DNA from: an uncultured Saprospirales bacterium
GTDB taxonomy: Bacteria; Bacteroidota; Bacteroidia; Chitinophagales; Saprospiraceae
Assembly: GCA_937926355.1 (NCBI GenBank)
Contig: CALAZP010000240.1
Span: 1 to 17,392 of the forward strand
Direction: 5' to 3'
DNA length: 17,392 nt
Shown: one piece after another, positions 1 through 7,828 of the stretch
Numbering within the stretch: position 1 is the first letter of the stretch
Layout: the number at the start of each line of letters is the position of its first letter
Notes under the pieces: model-generated
Told to the model about the DNA's origin: nothing
What the model saw: the letters and a program-made list of their open reading frames with translations, nothing else
The model's database searches: none
Translations under genes and position numbers: made by a program

Positions 1-1840
1 CTGAAGATCCACTTGTTCCTGAAGAGCCCGAGGAGCCTGAAGATCCGCTAGAACCAGAGGTTCCACTAGTTCCAGACGTTCCCGCTGTACCAGATCCACT
101 AGTTGTTGCTATAGTAACAGTAACAAAGTCACCGGTTCCCCCCATGGTTACAATGGTACCAGTACCACCTATAAACTGGATACCTGTTGCTCCAGCTGTT
201 TCTTGAGATCCGGTTGGACCGTATATAGCTACGTTCGATCCACTTTCTTCTTCGTTTACTAATAAAAGCCAAGGTGGGTTCCCGTTACTTACTGAATATA
301 GTCCACCAGCTTCTGTTGTACCAATCCAAGATCCTTGCAATAATATAGGACCACCATCAGCCCTAACCAATTTTAAATAATTTTCAGTGGCTGGGGGTGA
401 ATAGCTTCCACTAAGTATACCAGATATGGAGGAGGACCCAGAATCAAAAAAGAGCGCACCGAATGCATCTCCAGCTACGTTAGCTAAGGTGAAAGATCCA
501 CCAGAATCCGAGATGGTTAGTGTTGAAGCTCCAGCTACTGCAGTAATCGGGGAAGAATTTGCAGCTGCTGCATTATTTATATCCAAAGCTAACTGTGTTG
601 CAGTAGCAATAGGATATGTAAAGGAAACTGCATCTGCTGTTGTTGGAGAAACAGTAAAAGTGTTAGAATTTGAGTCTGTTATAGAAAACTGAAGCGAGGT
701 TGGGTAAGTTCCAGTTCCACCAGGGCTAGCACTTAAATAGGCAAACAGGTTACCACTTCCGTAATATAGTGAATTAGTAGTCGTAGCTTGAGCAGGGCCT
801 CCACCGGAAATACCGGTCGTTCCGGTAACATGGGTTATGTTTGAATAGCTGTCAATGTTGTTTATAATATTTGACATTGACATTGCAGTTGGACCAGTAG
901 CGCTAACTGGTATAACCGTTGTTCCATTTATAACGAGGTCATAAAGGCTTTGATCAAACGTAGGATCCTGTACAGTTCCCTGAATACTAGATTCTACAGC
1001 ATTAGTTAATTGAAAGTAGTATTCCCTTTGATCAGATCCAGTAAGAGTAAGTCCGCCTGTTCCAGTGCTATACCATAAACTACCAATTTCTCCACCAACT
1101 AGTTGTTCAGGAACATCATAGTTAGTCTCAATTTTATTAGTAGGCCTGACGATTACATTCCTATCTCCGAAAATCTGTGCTACAGAACCAACTATTGTTT
1201 GTTCGGGGGAAGAAATTTTAGTTAGTGAGTAAGCTCCACTCCCACCAGTTGCAGTAACTAAATCACCAACCTGAATTCCACCAGTTCCGCTGGGATAAAA
1301 AGTGAACAATCTATCTGGAGTGTAGATATCAAAGTAAGATACTATTCTATCGATTGCTTGAGCATCGGTAAAATACTGAGCACCATTCCACGAAATTAAC
1401 GGGTCGTTATCATCGCTAACCGAAAATATAACGACAGTTGAAGCATTTGGTAAAAAGTTTAATCTATCAGATCTGGACTTACCTATGGTCATCCACACAT
1501 CCTCGTAGATTATTTCAACAGAGGTTGGACCCTTAGAGATAATTTCTTTGATTCTAAAAATTCTAAATCCCGAACTATCACTAATAAAATCTCCTACTTG
1601 TATATCGTAAGGCGTATACTGGCCACCTACTGCTAGACCAAGGGAATTAGGGACAGACGAGTCACCAACAGCAACATTTGAAATACTAGAAACAGTTACG
1701 CGGTAAGTAGAATAGATGTCGGAACCGTTTGGTCCCAATCCAGTTGCATCACTAATGCCATACTTGTCCTGCCCAACAGAGGTTCCTACAACCCCCGATA
1801 GGGTTAGAACTGGTTGATCTGGGTAACTATATAATGGCAT
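1..1840 (-). CDS. Large tail-fibre-like virion protein, C-terminus beyond the window
   Basis: An open frame of 613 codons runs from an ATG at 1840 to the window edge without a stop, so the C-terminus is missing. The protein begins MPLYSYPDQPVLTLSG and is rich in Gly, Ser, Thr and Val throughout, with no membrane segment or enzyme motif seen, as expected for an extended beta-rich fibre. At 110-205 it carries a module (ETAGATGIQF...GDFVTVTI) that recurs twice in the neighbouring fibre gene. This leads into ten Gly-X-X triplets (GTA, then GTS and GSS) at about 2-91, which resemble the glycine-triplet stalks of phage fibres. A promoter-like GATATATAG lies 25 nt before the start. No Shine-Dalgarno is obvious; the leader is purine-rich (AAAGAAGTAG). 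Role as a fibre or adhesin is inferred from composition and neighbours. Confidence 0.75.
   Translation of the reverse strand, partial: MPLYSYPDQPVLTLSGVVGTSVGQDKYGISDATGLGPNGSDIYSTYRVTVSSISNVAVGDSSVPNSLGLAVGGQYTPYDIQVGDFISDSSGFRIFRIKEIISKGPTSVEIIYEDVWMTIGKSRSDRLNFLPNASTVVIFSVSDDNDPLISWNGAQYFTDAQAIDRIVSYFDIYTPDRLFTFYPSGTGGIQVGDLVTATGGSGAYSLTKISSPEQTIVGSVAQIFGDRNVIVRPTNKIETNYDVPEQLVGGEIGSLWYSTGTGGLTLTGSDQREYYFQLTNAVESSIQGTVQDPTFDQSLYDLVINGTTVIPVSATGPTAMSMSNIINNIDSYSNITHVTGTTGISGGGPAQATTTNSLYYGSGNLFAYLSASPGGTGTYPTSLQFSITDSNSNTFTVSPTTADAVSFTYPIATATQLALDINNAAAANSSPITAVAGASTLTISDSGGSFTLANVAGDAFGALFFDSGSSSISGILSGSYSPPATENYLKLVRADGGPILLQGSWIGTTEAGGLYSVSNGNPPWLLLVNEEESGSNVAIYGPTGSQETAGATGIQFIGGTGTIVTMGGTGDFVTVTIATTSGSGTAGTSGTSGTSGSSGSSGSSGSSGTSGSS
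2..91 (-). repeat. Glycine-triplet (GTS/GSS) repeat coding region
   Basis: About ten consecutive 9-nt units on the minus strand encode GTA, GTS x3, GSS x4, GTS and GSS. Codons vary among units, so the repeat is better conserved as protein than as DNA. It continues towards the window edge and probably beyond. Confidence 0.8.
110..205 (-). repeat. Fibre module copy 1 (ATG-hydrophobic-GxG-TVTI)
   Basis: This encodes QETAGATGIQF, a short Gly-rich turn, and GDFVTVTI, directly before the Gly-triplet stalk. Two related copies occur in the adjacent fibre gene at 2684-2779 and 2360-2449. The shared pattern is (G/E)xxGATGxxFxGxG followed by a (V/T)TVxI strand. Confidence 0.6.
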
Positions 1841-1865
1841 CTACTTCTTTAACTTTTGGTCTCAT

Positions 1866-1874
1866 CTATATATC
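1866..1874 (-). promoter_or_regulatory. Candidate late promoter element GATATATAG
   Basis: On the minus strand GATATATAG lies 25 nt before the ATG at 1840, in the only gap between the two fibre genes. It nearly matches elements at 3333, 5020 and 14262. T4 late promoters carry TATAAATA about 10 nt before the RNA start, so this is probably the equivalent element of this phage. Assignment rests on recurrence and position. Confidence 0.5.
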
Positions 1875-1912
1875 ACTGGATTCTATTTAACCAGTAGTTA
1901 TTTTAGGTTTTT

Positions 1913-2971
1913 TTAAAATCCAAAAACAATATATCCATGCCCGTTTGCAAAAGTGGGTGGAGTTGTTTTTTTCGACCCACCAACGTTTGGAAGACTCACG
2001 TCAAATTGAAGTTCAAAAGATCCAAATGAGGTAAAGAAGTTGTTACTAGCAATACTCCCCGCAATAGTAGAACCAAGTATTGTTGATCTTATAGCGTACG
2101 ATTGTGTTCCTTGTGCATAGTTGTGGACAACATATTTGTCGTCATTACCAACCCAAAAATATCCAGTTACAGAGGTGGGTGGAACTGATTCATTAGCAAA
2201 TTCAAATTTAACATCTGTGTTACTAGTGATTGTGACAGTTAAACCACTTGACGTCCAAGGAGATGCTGTAAGAATGGTTGAAGTGGTAACTACATCAGAT
2301 GAATTGTAATCGAGCCTTACCGCATATTTGGTACTGGTTCCTCCACCACCGGTTGCTCCCGGAATGTCAACGGTAACATAGTCGCCAGTAGTCGAAAGAG
2401 AAACTCCAGACCCAGTAAAATTAAATCCAGTTACCCCTGCGGTTTCTAGTGATCCATCTTCAGACACAGCAATAGAACTTCCAGATCCGGCAGGACCAGT
2501 GGGTCCAGTAGCACCTTGAGGACCAGTAGGTCCAGGGACGGTAGAATCTGCTCCAGTAGCACCAGCAGGACCTTCAGGACCAGTAGCACCCTGTGGTCCG
2601 GTTGGACCAACTTCACCTTGAGGTCCAGTTGCTCCAGGGTCTCCTTGAGGTCCAGTCGGTCCGGTAGGCCCAGTAACTCCAGATCCTCCACTAACAGTAA
2701 TAGTTGCTAAACCGTTGGAATTGGTAACGCTTACTCCAGATCCAGCAAAATTAAGGCCGGTAGCACCAACAACAAAGGTACCTCCAGAAAATACATTGAT
2801 CGAGTCTGTCTCACAGACTAAGTATTCGAGATCGTTCCATGGGTTAATTCCATCCCCGATTTTGACACAATCTGTATCTGTTTCATACCCAAGCTCTCCT
2901 TGGAGTAGTACTGGGTTATTAGTACTCCATTTTAGAGAGGTGTCTCTTCTTATCTGAATTCTAAAAGCCAT
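1913..2971 (-). CDS. Collagen-like tail fibre with Mtd-type N-terminal domain
   Basis: A 352-aa structural protein. Residues 1-51 (RIQIRRDTSLKW, NPVLLQGELGYETDTDCVKIGDG, then PWNDLEY) match the N-terminal domain of phage major tropism determinant and related fibres, which attaches a fibre to the virion. Residues 65-96 and 175-204 are two copies of a short beta module. Between them, residues 99-162 form a collagen-like stretch of Gly-X-Y triplets (GPTGPTGPQG, GATGPQGEVG). Residues 210-352 are a beta-rich C-terminal domain ending YIVFGF, the likely distal domain; no known fold is recognised there. The ATG at 2971 lies 19 nt after the upstream gene and has no clear Shine-Dalgarno. Fibre identity is well supported; receptor-binding role is inferred. 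Confidence 0.87.
   Translation of the reverse strand: MAFRIQIRRDTSLKWSTNNPVLLQGELGYETDTDCVKIGDGINPWNDLEYLVCETDSINVFSGGTFVVGATGLNFAGSGVSVTNSNGLATITVSGGSGVTGPTGPTGPQGDPGATGPQGEVGPTGPQGATGPEGPAGATGADSTVPGPTGPQGATGPTGPAGSGSSIAVSEDGSLETAGVTGFNFTGSGVSLSTTGDYVTVDIPGATGGGGTSTKYAVRLDYNSSDVVTTSTILTASPWTSSGLTVTITSNTDVKFEFANESVPPTSVTGYFWVGNDDKYVVHNYAQGTQSYAIRSTILGSTIAGSIASNNFFTSFGSFELQFDVSLPNVGGSKKTTPPTFANGHGYIVFGF
2360..2449 (-). repeat. Fibre module copy 3
   Basis: Residues 175-204 of the collagen-like fibre (LETAGVTGFNFTGSGVSLS, then YVTVDI). It follows the collagen stretch and opens the C-terminal region. It is related to 2684-2779 in the same gene and to 110-205 in the next gene. Confidence 0.6.
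2486..2677 (-). repeat. Collagen-like Gly-X-Y coding repeat
   Basis: Residues 99-162 of the fibre are mostly Gly-X-Y triplets with Pro, Thr, Gln and Ala, interrupted once at DSTV. The DNA is a degenerate 9-nt repeat, which also produces long shadow frames on both strands. Confidence 0.85.
2684..2779 (-). repeat. Fibre module copy 2
   Basis: Residues 65-96 of the collagen-like fibre (TFVVGATGLNFAGSGVSVT, then LATITVSGG) immediately precede the collagen stretch. The arrangement of module followed by Gly-triplet stalk is the same as at 205-2. Confidence 0.6.
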
Positions 2972-2990
2972 CTAGGTTGCTGTTTTTTTA

Positions 2991-3305
2991 TTACGTCTGG
3001 TTTAACAAAGATCCTTTTGTTGGAAATTCTCCACCAATAATAGGTCCAACAAATTGTGATGTACCACTAGCAGAATCTCCACCATCTAAAATATCTCTGA
3101 ACTGATCCTGAACGCTAATTTGCTTTGTCCAAAAATTCCCAAAAGTTGAATAATTAGAGACTTCTCTTGGAGCAACTTTAGTAACATAATTGTTGGTTGT
3201 ACCAACAAAATATAGTTGATCTAAGGTCTGGCTACTAGATCCATCAATAATCCTTACATCTAAACCCGGATCTACCAGCGGAAAATTTGGAAAATTGTTA
3301 GACAT
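2991..3305 (-). CDS. Unknown 104-aa protein, probably virion-associated
   Basis: The protein starts MSNNFPNFPLVDPGLDVRII and contains a soluble mixed-polarity stretch with no signal peptide, transmembrane helix or known motif. I do not recognise its family. It sits between a baseplate-like gene and the collagen-like fibre, 19 nt before the fibre start. Its ATG is 28 nt after a late-promoter-like element, so it probably heads the transcript that also carries the fibre. A small structural, connector or assembly role is plausible from position only. Confidence 0.65.
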   Translation of the reverse strand: MSNNFPNFPLVDPGLDVRIIDGSSSQTLDQLYFVGTTNNYVTKVAPREVSNYSTFGNFWTKQISVQDQFRDILDGGDSASGTSQFVGPIIGGEFPTKGSLLNQT

Positions 3306-3332
3306 AATTCAGAATACAACAGTTCTTTACCA

Positions 3333-3341
3333 CTATATATT
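3333..3341 (-). promoter_or_regulatory. Candidate late promoter element AATATATAG
   Basis: Minus-strand AATATATAG in the 81-bp gap between the genes at 3387 and 3305, 28 nt before the ATG. It differs from the elements at 1866 and 14262 only in its first base. Confidence 0.5.
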
Positions 3342-3386
3342 CAACACCAAAACACAAAAATTGTAAAAAAGTAGGAGGGAGGTAAA

Positions 3387-4133
3387 TTAGAACATGTTTT
3401 TATCCGGAGGATCTCCCAATCCGTCAACTCGGAGATTTAGTCTAATCCCTGCTTGCATAAGATTTCCTCGGAATCTTTCAGTAGTAAGATCTTTTTGAGG
3501 GAAGTAAGTTTCTACCGCTATAGAAAATTTCGTTTCTATGTACTTTTGCGTAGAACCGTAAGAAAATTCTAGTTGTTTATCGTTTGGATAATCCTCTGGG
3601 AACCCAACCTGAACAGGGATTCTCATTCCACCGAATTCAACGCTAAAGTCGTAAACTTTATAGAAGGTTTTAACAGCAGATTGGAATAACTTAAATGTAT
3701 CCAAGAGTGTATCCGCACGTAGTGTTACATCAAAAGAAAGCATCAGGGGAATAAAATTGGTATAAGCTGAGAGAGCCTTCATTTGACCGGTAACATCCTC
3801 AACATTATACGTAGCTCTAACAAATCCATTGGTCAATGCATTTTGATCTATGTTTACACCGTTAAGGTTTACTATACCTCTTGGAACTACATCATAATTT
3901 CCCTCTGCAAAAGGTGAGTTCCCGTCGCAATCAAAATAATCAAGATAGAAGTCTTGCAAGAAGGATTCATCACCAGACATTGAATAGAAGAATGGAACAT
4001 AGACTTCAAGAATCTCCTGCTGATCATTTATTTGTGTATAGGTTAACTTCTCGTTTAAACTCCTGATCAAACCCACAATCACGTTTCTCAGAAATACCTC
4101 ATCAACATTATATTTTTCTAAAAATCCAGACAT
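3387..4133 (-). CDS. Virion structural protein, possibly baseplate wedge (gp8-like architecture)
   Basis: A 248-aa soluble protein starting MSGFLEKYNVDEVFLRN. An N-terminal segment carries IVGLIRSLN and VPFFYSMSGDESFLQDFY; a central segment carries the beta-rich VPRGIVNLNG and a YTNFIPLMLSFDVTLRADTL region; the end is polar. The layout of an N-terminal helix reporting on a phage-side contact, a VPxxYxxxxxFL segment and a middle domain opening with PxxLxFDVTLxAxT recalls T4 gp8 baseplate wedge proteins, but I see no motif that proves it. Its ATG overlaps the stop of the PKD gene by 1 nt (TAATG), suggesting translational coupling. Virion structural role is fairly likely; the gp8 comparison is tentative. 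Confidence 0.6.
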   Translation of the reverse strand: MSGFLEKYNVDEVFLRNVIVGLIRSLNEKLTYTQINDQQEILEVYVPFFYSMSGDESFLQDFYLDYFDCDGNSPFAEGNYDVVPRGIVNLNGVNIDQNALTNGFVRATYNVEDVTGQMKALSAYTNFIPLMLSFDVTLRADTLLDTFKLFQSAVKTFYKVYDFSVEFGGMRIPVQVGFPEDYPNDKQLEFSYGSTQKYIETKFSIAVETYFPQKDLTTERFRGNLMQAGIRLNLRVDGLGDPPDKNMF

Positions 4134-5002
4134 TAGCTTACTGTAACAAAATTTGTTTTTATAATCGAACTACTCCCATTAGCATTGGACGAGGTGAGTG
4201 TTACAGTGTATGTACCTGCAACATTAAAAGAAATAGTTGGATTTTGTGCTGTCGACCCAGTCGGAGAAGCACCAGTCCCGCCAAAATCCCAATTCCAAGA
4301 GGTAGGTCTTACTGTTGGGGGAGTTCTCAAAGACTTGTCAAGAAAACCCACAGTCCCACCGACAGAAATAGCAGTTGCTCCTGTGTTTCCTTCATCAGTC
4401 TGAAAATCTGGATATGGAGGCTGTGGTAATATACCCTTCTGTGTTGTAATTGGAGATGGATTATAATTAAAATCAGGATAACCTAAAGGAATGTCATCGA
4501 GCCTACCCGGGGTTTTCTGTGGAATAGTTGCAATTTCAGCATACCTAAAGGTCAAAAGATGTTTATCCTGATTTATATAAACAGGATGTTGAAAGGTGCC
4601 AGTTTGATATTCAGAAGCAGTTAATCCGGTAACGTTTGTAGCTTTAACCCCGAGCTGAGTAGCGCAGTCATTTACAGTCATCTCTTGTAGGGGGACTACT
4701 ACTGCAAACGAGTATAACTTTTCGTCCCCGCCAGGTATGTAGGAGTTCTCATATCTCACGAAGAGATACGGGTACTTCTTGACCGTATTTACGGTCACGA
4801 TCGGTTTATTTTTCCGAGAAGCTAAGGGTTCGTATAATTGAAGATCTGCCCTTAAAGGTAGGAGCTTACCAATTCCAAGTTTCCCACTCCCCTGTGTATC
4901 GGGTTCAACCAGGGTTGATGCAACTCTTTTAAGTCCCTTTGCATCTAATGCCTTCCTGGAAAGCTTCAGATTATTATTTCTGCTATTTTTAAGTGGCTTC
5001 AC
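4133..5002 (-). CDS. Virion protein with C-terminal PKD domain
   Basis: A 289-aa protein. Residues 1-50 are basic and low in acidic residues; residues 65-165 form a mixed beta region of unknown family. Residues about 205-289 are a PKD (Ig-like) domain: AISVGGTVGF, the hallmark SWNWDFGGTG, NPTISFNVAGTYTVTLT and a final beta strand. PKD domains on phage virions usually decorate surfaces or help bind carbohydrate. The start is assigned to GTG at 5002 because no in-frame ATG precedes the conserved region. The candidate promoter is only 18 nt upstream, giving a very short leader, so the start is less certain than the frame. The stop overlaps the next ATG. Confidence 0.7.
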   Translation of the reverse strand: MKPLKNSRNNNLKLSRKALDAKGLKRVASTLVEPDTQGSGKLGIGKLLPLRADLQLYEPLASRKNKPIVTVNTVKKYPYLFVRYENSYIPGGDEKLYSFAVVVPLQEMTVNDCATQLGVKATNVTGLTASEYQTGTFQHPVYINQDKHLLTFRYAEIATIPQKTPGRLDDIPLGYPDFNYNPSPITTQKGILPQPPYPDFQTDEGNTGATAISVGGTVGFLDKSLRTPPTVRPTSWNWDFGGTGASPTGSTAQNPTISFNVAGTYTVTLTSSNANGSSSIIKTNFVTVS

Positions 5003-5019
5003 CCCCGAGACATTTTTCT

Positions 5020-5028
5020 TTATATATC
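5020..5028 (-). promoter_or_regulatory. Candidate late promoter element GATATATAA
   Basis: Minus-strand GATATATAA in the 46-bp gap between the end of gene 46 and the PKD gene, 18 nt before the GTG start. It would separate the virion module from the recombination operon upstream. Confidence 0.5.
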
Positions 5029-5048
5029 TCAGACTGAAGGAATAGGTT

Positions 5049-6713
5049 TTAGAAACGATCTATGGAGAACGAAGAGAAATTATTCAGTTTTTGGATCTCG
5101 ATCTTCCAGTCAAAAATCTCATGGGGCATAGGTGCATGATTAATAACAAATATATTCAGACCAAGCTCACGACATGTATTTTTTAGAATCTTCAAAATTG
5201 AATAAACCCCATCAGGATCAACTGAACTAAATAACTCATCAAGGAAGAGCAAATTAATGTTGCTGAACTTCATCTTCATAAGCTTCATAATTGCAATCAG
5301 CACAACAAAATCTACTTTTTTCATCTCACCAGTACTTAGTGTTTGTGACGAAACCTCAATTCCCATATGGTATATTGATGCATTAAATTCTTCGTCAAAC
5401 ACAACGCGATAATCCAGGTGCATTTCAGTTAAAAGCTCCATGATTTCAGAATTCAGTGAGGGCAGGATTGTTTTGATTGCCATCTGTTTCACACCCTTCT
5501 CACCTAATATTTCGTCTATGGTTTTTAGCCATAAGAATTTTTCATCAGCTTTGGCCTTGTCTGCTGACATTTTGTCTAAATCCTTCTGTAGATTATCTAC
5601 GAGTCTTTCAAGGGCTCCCGTCTGGTTATTAGAGTTATCTTCTTCAAGTTCCTTGATCTTTGCTTGAAAGCCTTCAATTGATGTCTTTATTTTTATCCCC
5701 TTCTCCAAAAGAGAAGCTTTTTTAGAGTTTATTTCAGTTTCTTTTTCTTTATAAACTTTTAATTGATCTTCTGACTCTTTTAGCCTTGAAGAAAGCTTAT
5801 CTCTTTCTTCTAGTATACCGTTTTTAAGATCTTTGTGAAATTCAGAATTTAGATCGGATTCACATGTTGGACATTTGTCATGATCGTATAAATGTAGCTT
5901 CTTATCTAGATCCCCTATTTGCATTTTATGAGCAGAGATACCTAGAGACATTTGTCTTAAAGATTCCTTAAAGTTTTCTTCCTCTGTTTTAAATTCACCT
6001 ACAAGTTCTTTGTGATATTCTCTGAGTGTAGTGAATTTAGCAAGGGATGCTCTAAGATCTGTAATTTTTTTATCATTCTCATCTTTAATCTCGTCACTTA
6101 AAGCTTCCATCTCGTCTAATGAATTTTGGATGGAAGACTCCAATGATGAAATCTTACCAATAGTGGTATCAATAACTTGCCTTAGTTTTCTAGATTCAGT
6201 TTTTAGTACATCCCTCATTTGATTTAGAATATGGAATCCAAATATTTTATCGACAATAGACCTCTTGTCACTAGGGCTCATTTTAATAAAGCTCTTGAAG
6301 TCATTTATAGAGAGAAGGAGTGTGTTATTAAAAACATAATAAGGAATGCCGATAATATCTTCTTCCAAATATTCCTGGATTGACCTAGATCCCGCTTTAT
6401 CATACTCAGTACCATTAACGGTCAGCTTAAATAAATTTGGATCAAGGCCTCGCTCAACAATAACCTCAATCCCATAGTTATCTAGGGTAACCCGGGTCCA
6501 GGCATTTCCGTTGATGCGGTTGGGGATATCTTTCAGCTTCTTACCCTCAACCTTTCCATAAAGAGCAAAAGTAATTACCTGAGAAATAGATGTCTTTCCA
6601 GCTCCATTCTCACCAACAATTTGGAAAAGACTTGTTTCGTTCGAAAGATCAAGCTCCTGTTTCCTATTTCCATAGGAAGTAAAGTTTTTCCACTCAACTT
6701 TGGTTATTCTCAT
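5049..6713 (-). CDS. 46: Recombination endonuclease subunit gp46 (Rad50/SbcC-type ATPase)
   Basis: This is the ATPase of the phage Mre11-Rad50-type complex, which resects DNA ends to make 3' single strands for UvsX-driven recombination and recombination-dependent replication. Walker A is GENGAGKTS at residues 34-42. Long charged coiled-coil arms occupy about 170-390, with a zinc hook CPTC at 281-284. The ABC signature region is TLSTGEMKK (458-466), Walker B is NLLFLDE (487-493) and the H-loop His is H526 in NHAP. At 554 aa it is close to the T4 protein (about 560). The ATG overlaps the end of gene 47 by 4 nt (ATGA), matching the obligate partnership of the two proteins. All ATPase motifs look intact. 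Confidence 0.96.
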   Translation of the reverse strand: MRITKVEWKNFTSYGNRKQELDLSNETSLFQIVGENGAGKTSISQVITFALYGKVEGKKLKDIPNRINGNAWTRVTLDNYGIEVIVERGLDPNLFKLTVNGTEYDKAGSRSIQEYLEEDIIGIPYYVFNNTLLLSINDFKSFIKMSPSDKRSIVDKIFGFHILNQMRDVLKTESRKLRQVIDTTIGKISSLESSIQNSLDEMEALSDEIKDENDKKITDLRASLAKFTTLREYHKELVGEFKTEEENFKESLRQMSLGISAHKMQIGDLDKKLHLYDHDKCPTCESDLNSEFHKDLKNGILEERDKLSSRLKESEDQLKVYKEKETEINSKKASLLEKGIKIKTSIEGFQAKIKELEEDNSNNQTGALERLVDNLQKDLDKMSADKAKADEKFLWLKTIDEILGEKGVKQMAIKTILPSLNSEIMELLTEMHLDYRVVFDEEFNASIYHMGIEVSSQTLSTGEMKKVDFVVLIAIMKLMKMKFSNINLLFLDELFSSVDPDGVYSILKILKNTCRELGLNIFVINHAPMPHEIFDWKIEIQKLNNFSSFSIDRF

Positions 6714-7828
6714 ATTTTATCTTCTTGCTCCCCAGTTACCACTAGCTTGTGTAACTTATTGACACTAGCAACCAATTTATTCTTTGTTGCTTCGTCGTAA
6801 TCAAGAGAGGAAACAAAAGAATCTATAAAATCCATCACGCTAAAGGTACGATTACCATTAGACTGCAGCTGTTCGTTTAAAAGTTCAGTCTGATTAGGGT
6901 CATAAGGATGGAATGATATTTTCCGAGGGGAAGAAACCTCGTCAGTAAAAATATTCAAAGGTGCCTTCAGAGACATACCAGGATCGATCATGATATCAAC
7001 AAATGCATTACTAAGCATCCTTTGCGCATCTTCAATCGTCATCTCAAGTACGGAATAAAAATCATACTTGAGAAATTTTGGACTGTGATTATTCTCAAAG
7101 TAAGTCTCTTTTCCAGTTTCAAGATCAAGGAGGGTAATTCCTTTTGGATTTCCCCTATCAGATCTAGTTAACTGATAAGGAGAACCCAACATCTTTGCAT
7201 TACCAAGTTCTTGAGCATAATGTATATGTCCGGAATACACAGTGCTAAATTTTTTAGCATCCTCCAATCCAATTCCATCTTCAATCTTTACAAACTTGTT
7301 AAATCTCATACCAGTCACATCAGTGTGACAACAGAGATAATCGTGGGGATTTGCATTATCTAGGCACTCCCTTTCAGCATCATGGTCCTTTCTCCACGGC
7401 ATAAGAAAAAAAGATTTCTCGCCAAGCTGAAGTGTTGTTGGTTCCTCGTGTATAGAAATATTGGGAATCCATTTTAGCGATTTTAGAGAATTGATGTCGT
7501 TACTTGACTTACCCCAAATATCGTGATTACCTATAATGATGTGAACACCATTCTTAAACCTTTGGGAAAGCTTTTCTGCTACCTCAACACCCAGATTTAA
7601 AACCTTTAGATTTACGCTCTGTCTAGAATCGTAATAATCACCAAGATGGATTAGCACATCACCTTCGCGGTATTCCTTATCCACGAGTGGGAAGAACCAG
7701 TTTTCGAAATAATCACTAATTATCTCAATCCATTCGTTGGAATTATTTCTTACACCCAAATGTGTGTCCGTGATAAACCAAACCCTCTTTGCATTTAGGT
7801 TTTCTATTTTAGGCAAAGATAATTCCAT
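6710..7828 (-). CDS. 47: Recombination endonuclease subunit gp47 (Mre11/SbcD-type nuclease)
   Basis: Mn-dependent metallophosphoesterase nuclease that pairs with gp46. Metal-binding motifs are all present in order: DTHLG (D21, H23), GDYYD (D64), GNHD (N101, H102), CCHTD (H168) and GHIH (H201, H203). The C-terminal third (about 250-372) is the partner-binding and DNA-capping region and is less conserved; the Lys-rich end is consistent with contacts to gp46. At 372 aa it is slightly longer than T4 gp47 (about 339). It starts on the stop of the 162-aa gene (TAATG) and ends inside the gp46 start, so the two subunits are probably translated together. No canonical Shine-Dalgarno is seen. Confidence 0.95.
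   Translation of the reverse strand: MELSLPKIENLNAKRVWFITDTHLGVRNNSNEWIEIISDYFENWFFPLVDKEYREGDVLIHLGDYYDSRQSVNLKVLNLGVEVAEKLSQRFKNGVHIIIGNHDIWGKSSNDINSLKSLKWIPNISIHEEPTTLQLGEKSFFLMPWRKDHDAERECLDNANPHDYLCCHTDVTGMRFNKFVKIEDGIGLEDAKKFSTVYSGHIHYAQELGNAKMLGSPYQLTRSDRGNPKGITLLDLETGKETYFENNHSPKFLKYDFYSVLEMTIEDAQRMLSNAFVDIMIDPGMSLKAPLNIFTDEVSSPRKISFHPYDPNQTELLNEQLQSNGNRTFSVMDFIDSFVSSLDYDEATKNKLVASVNKLHKLVVTGEQEDKI

Noticed and set aside
426..692. 88-aa plus-strand open frame
   Set aside because: Lies opposite the large minus-strand fibre-like gene; low-complexity composition reflects the Gly/Ser/Thr-rich gene on the other strand.
1913..2310. Variable region of a diversity-generating retroelement, suggested by the Mtd-type fibre
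   Set aside because: No second near-identical template repeat and no reverse transcriptase in the window; the match is limited to the anchoring domain.
2446..2691. 81-aa minus-strand frame in the collagen-like region
   Set aside because: Out-of-frame reading of the 9-nt repeats (LLVLLEQ-type pattern); the collagen frame is the coding one.
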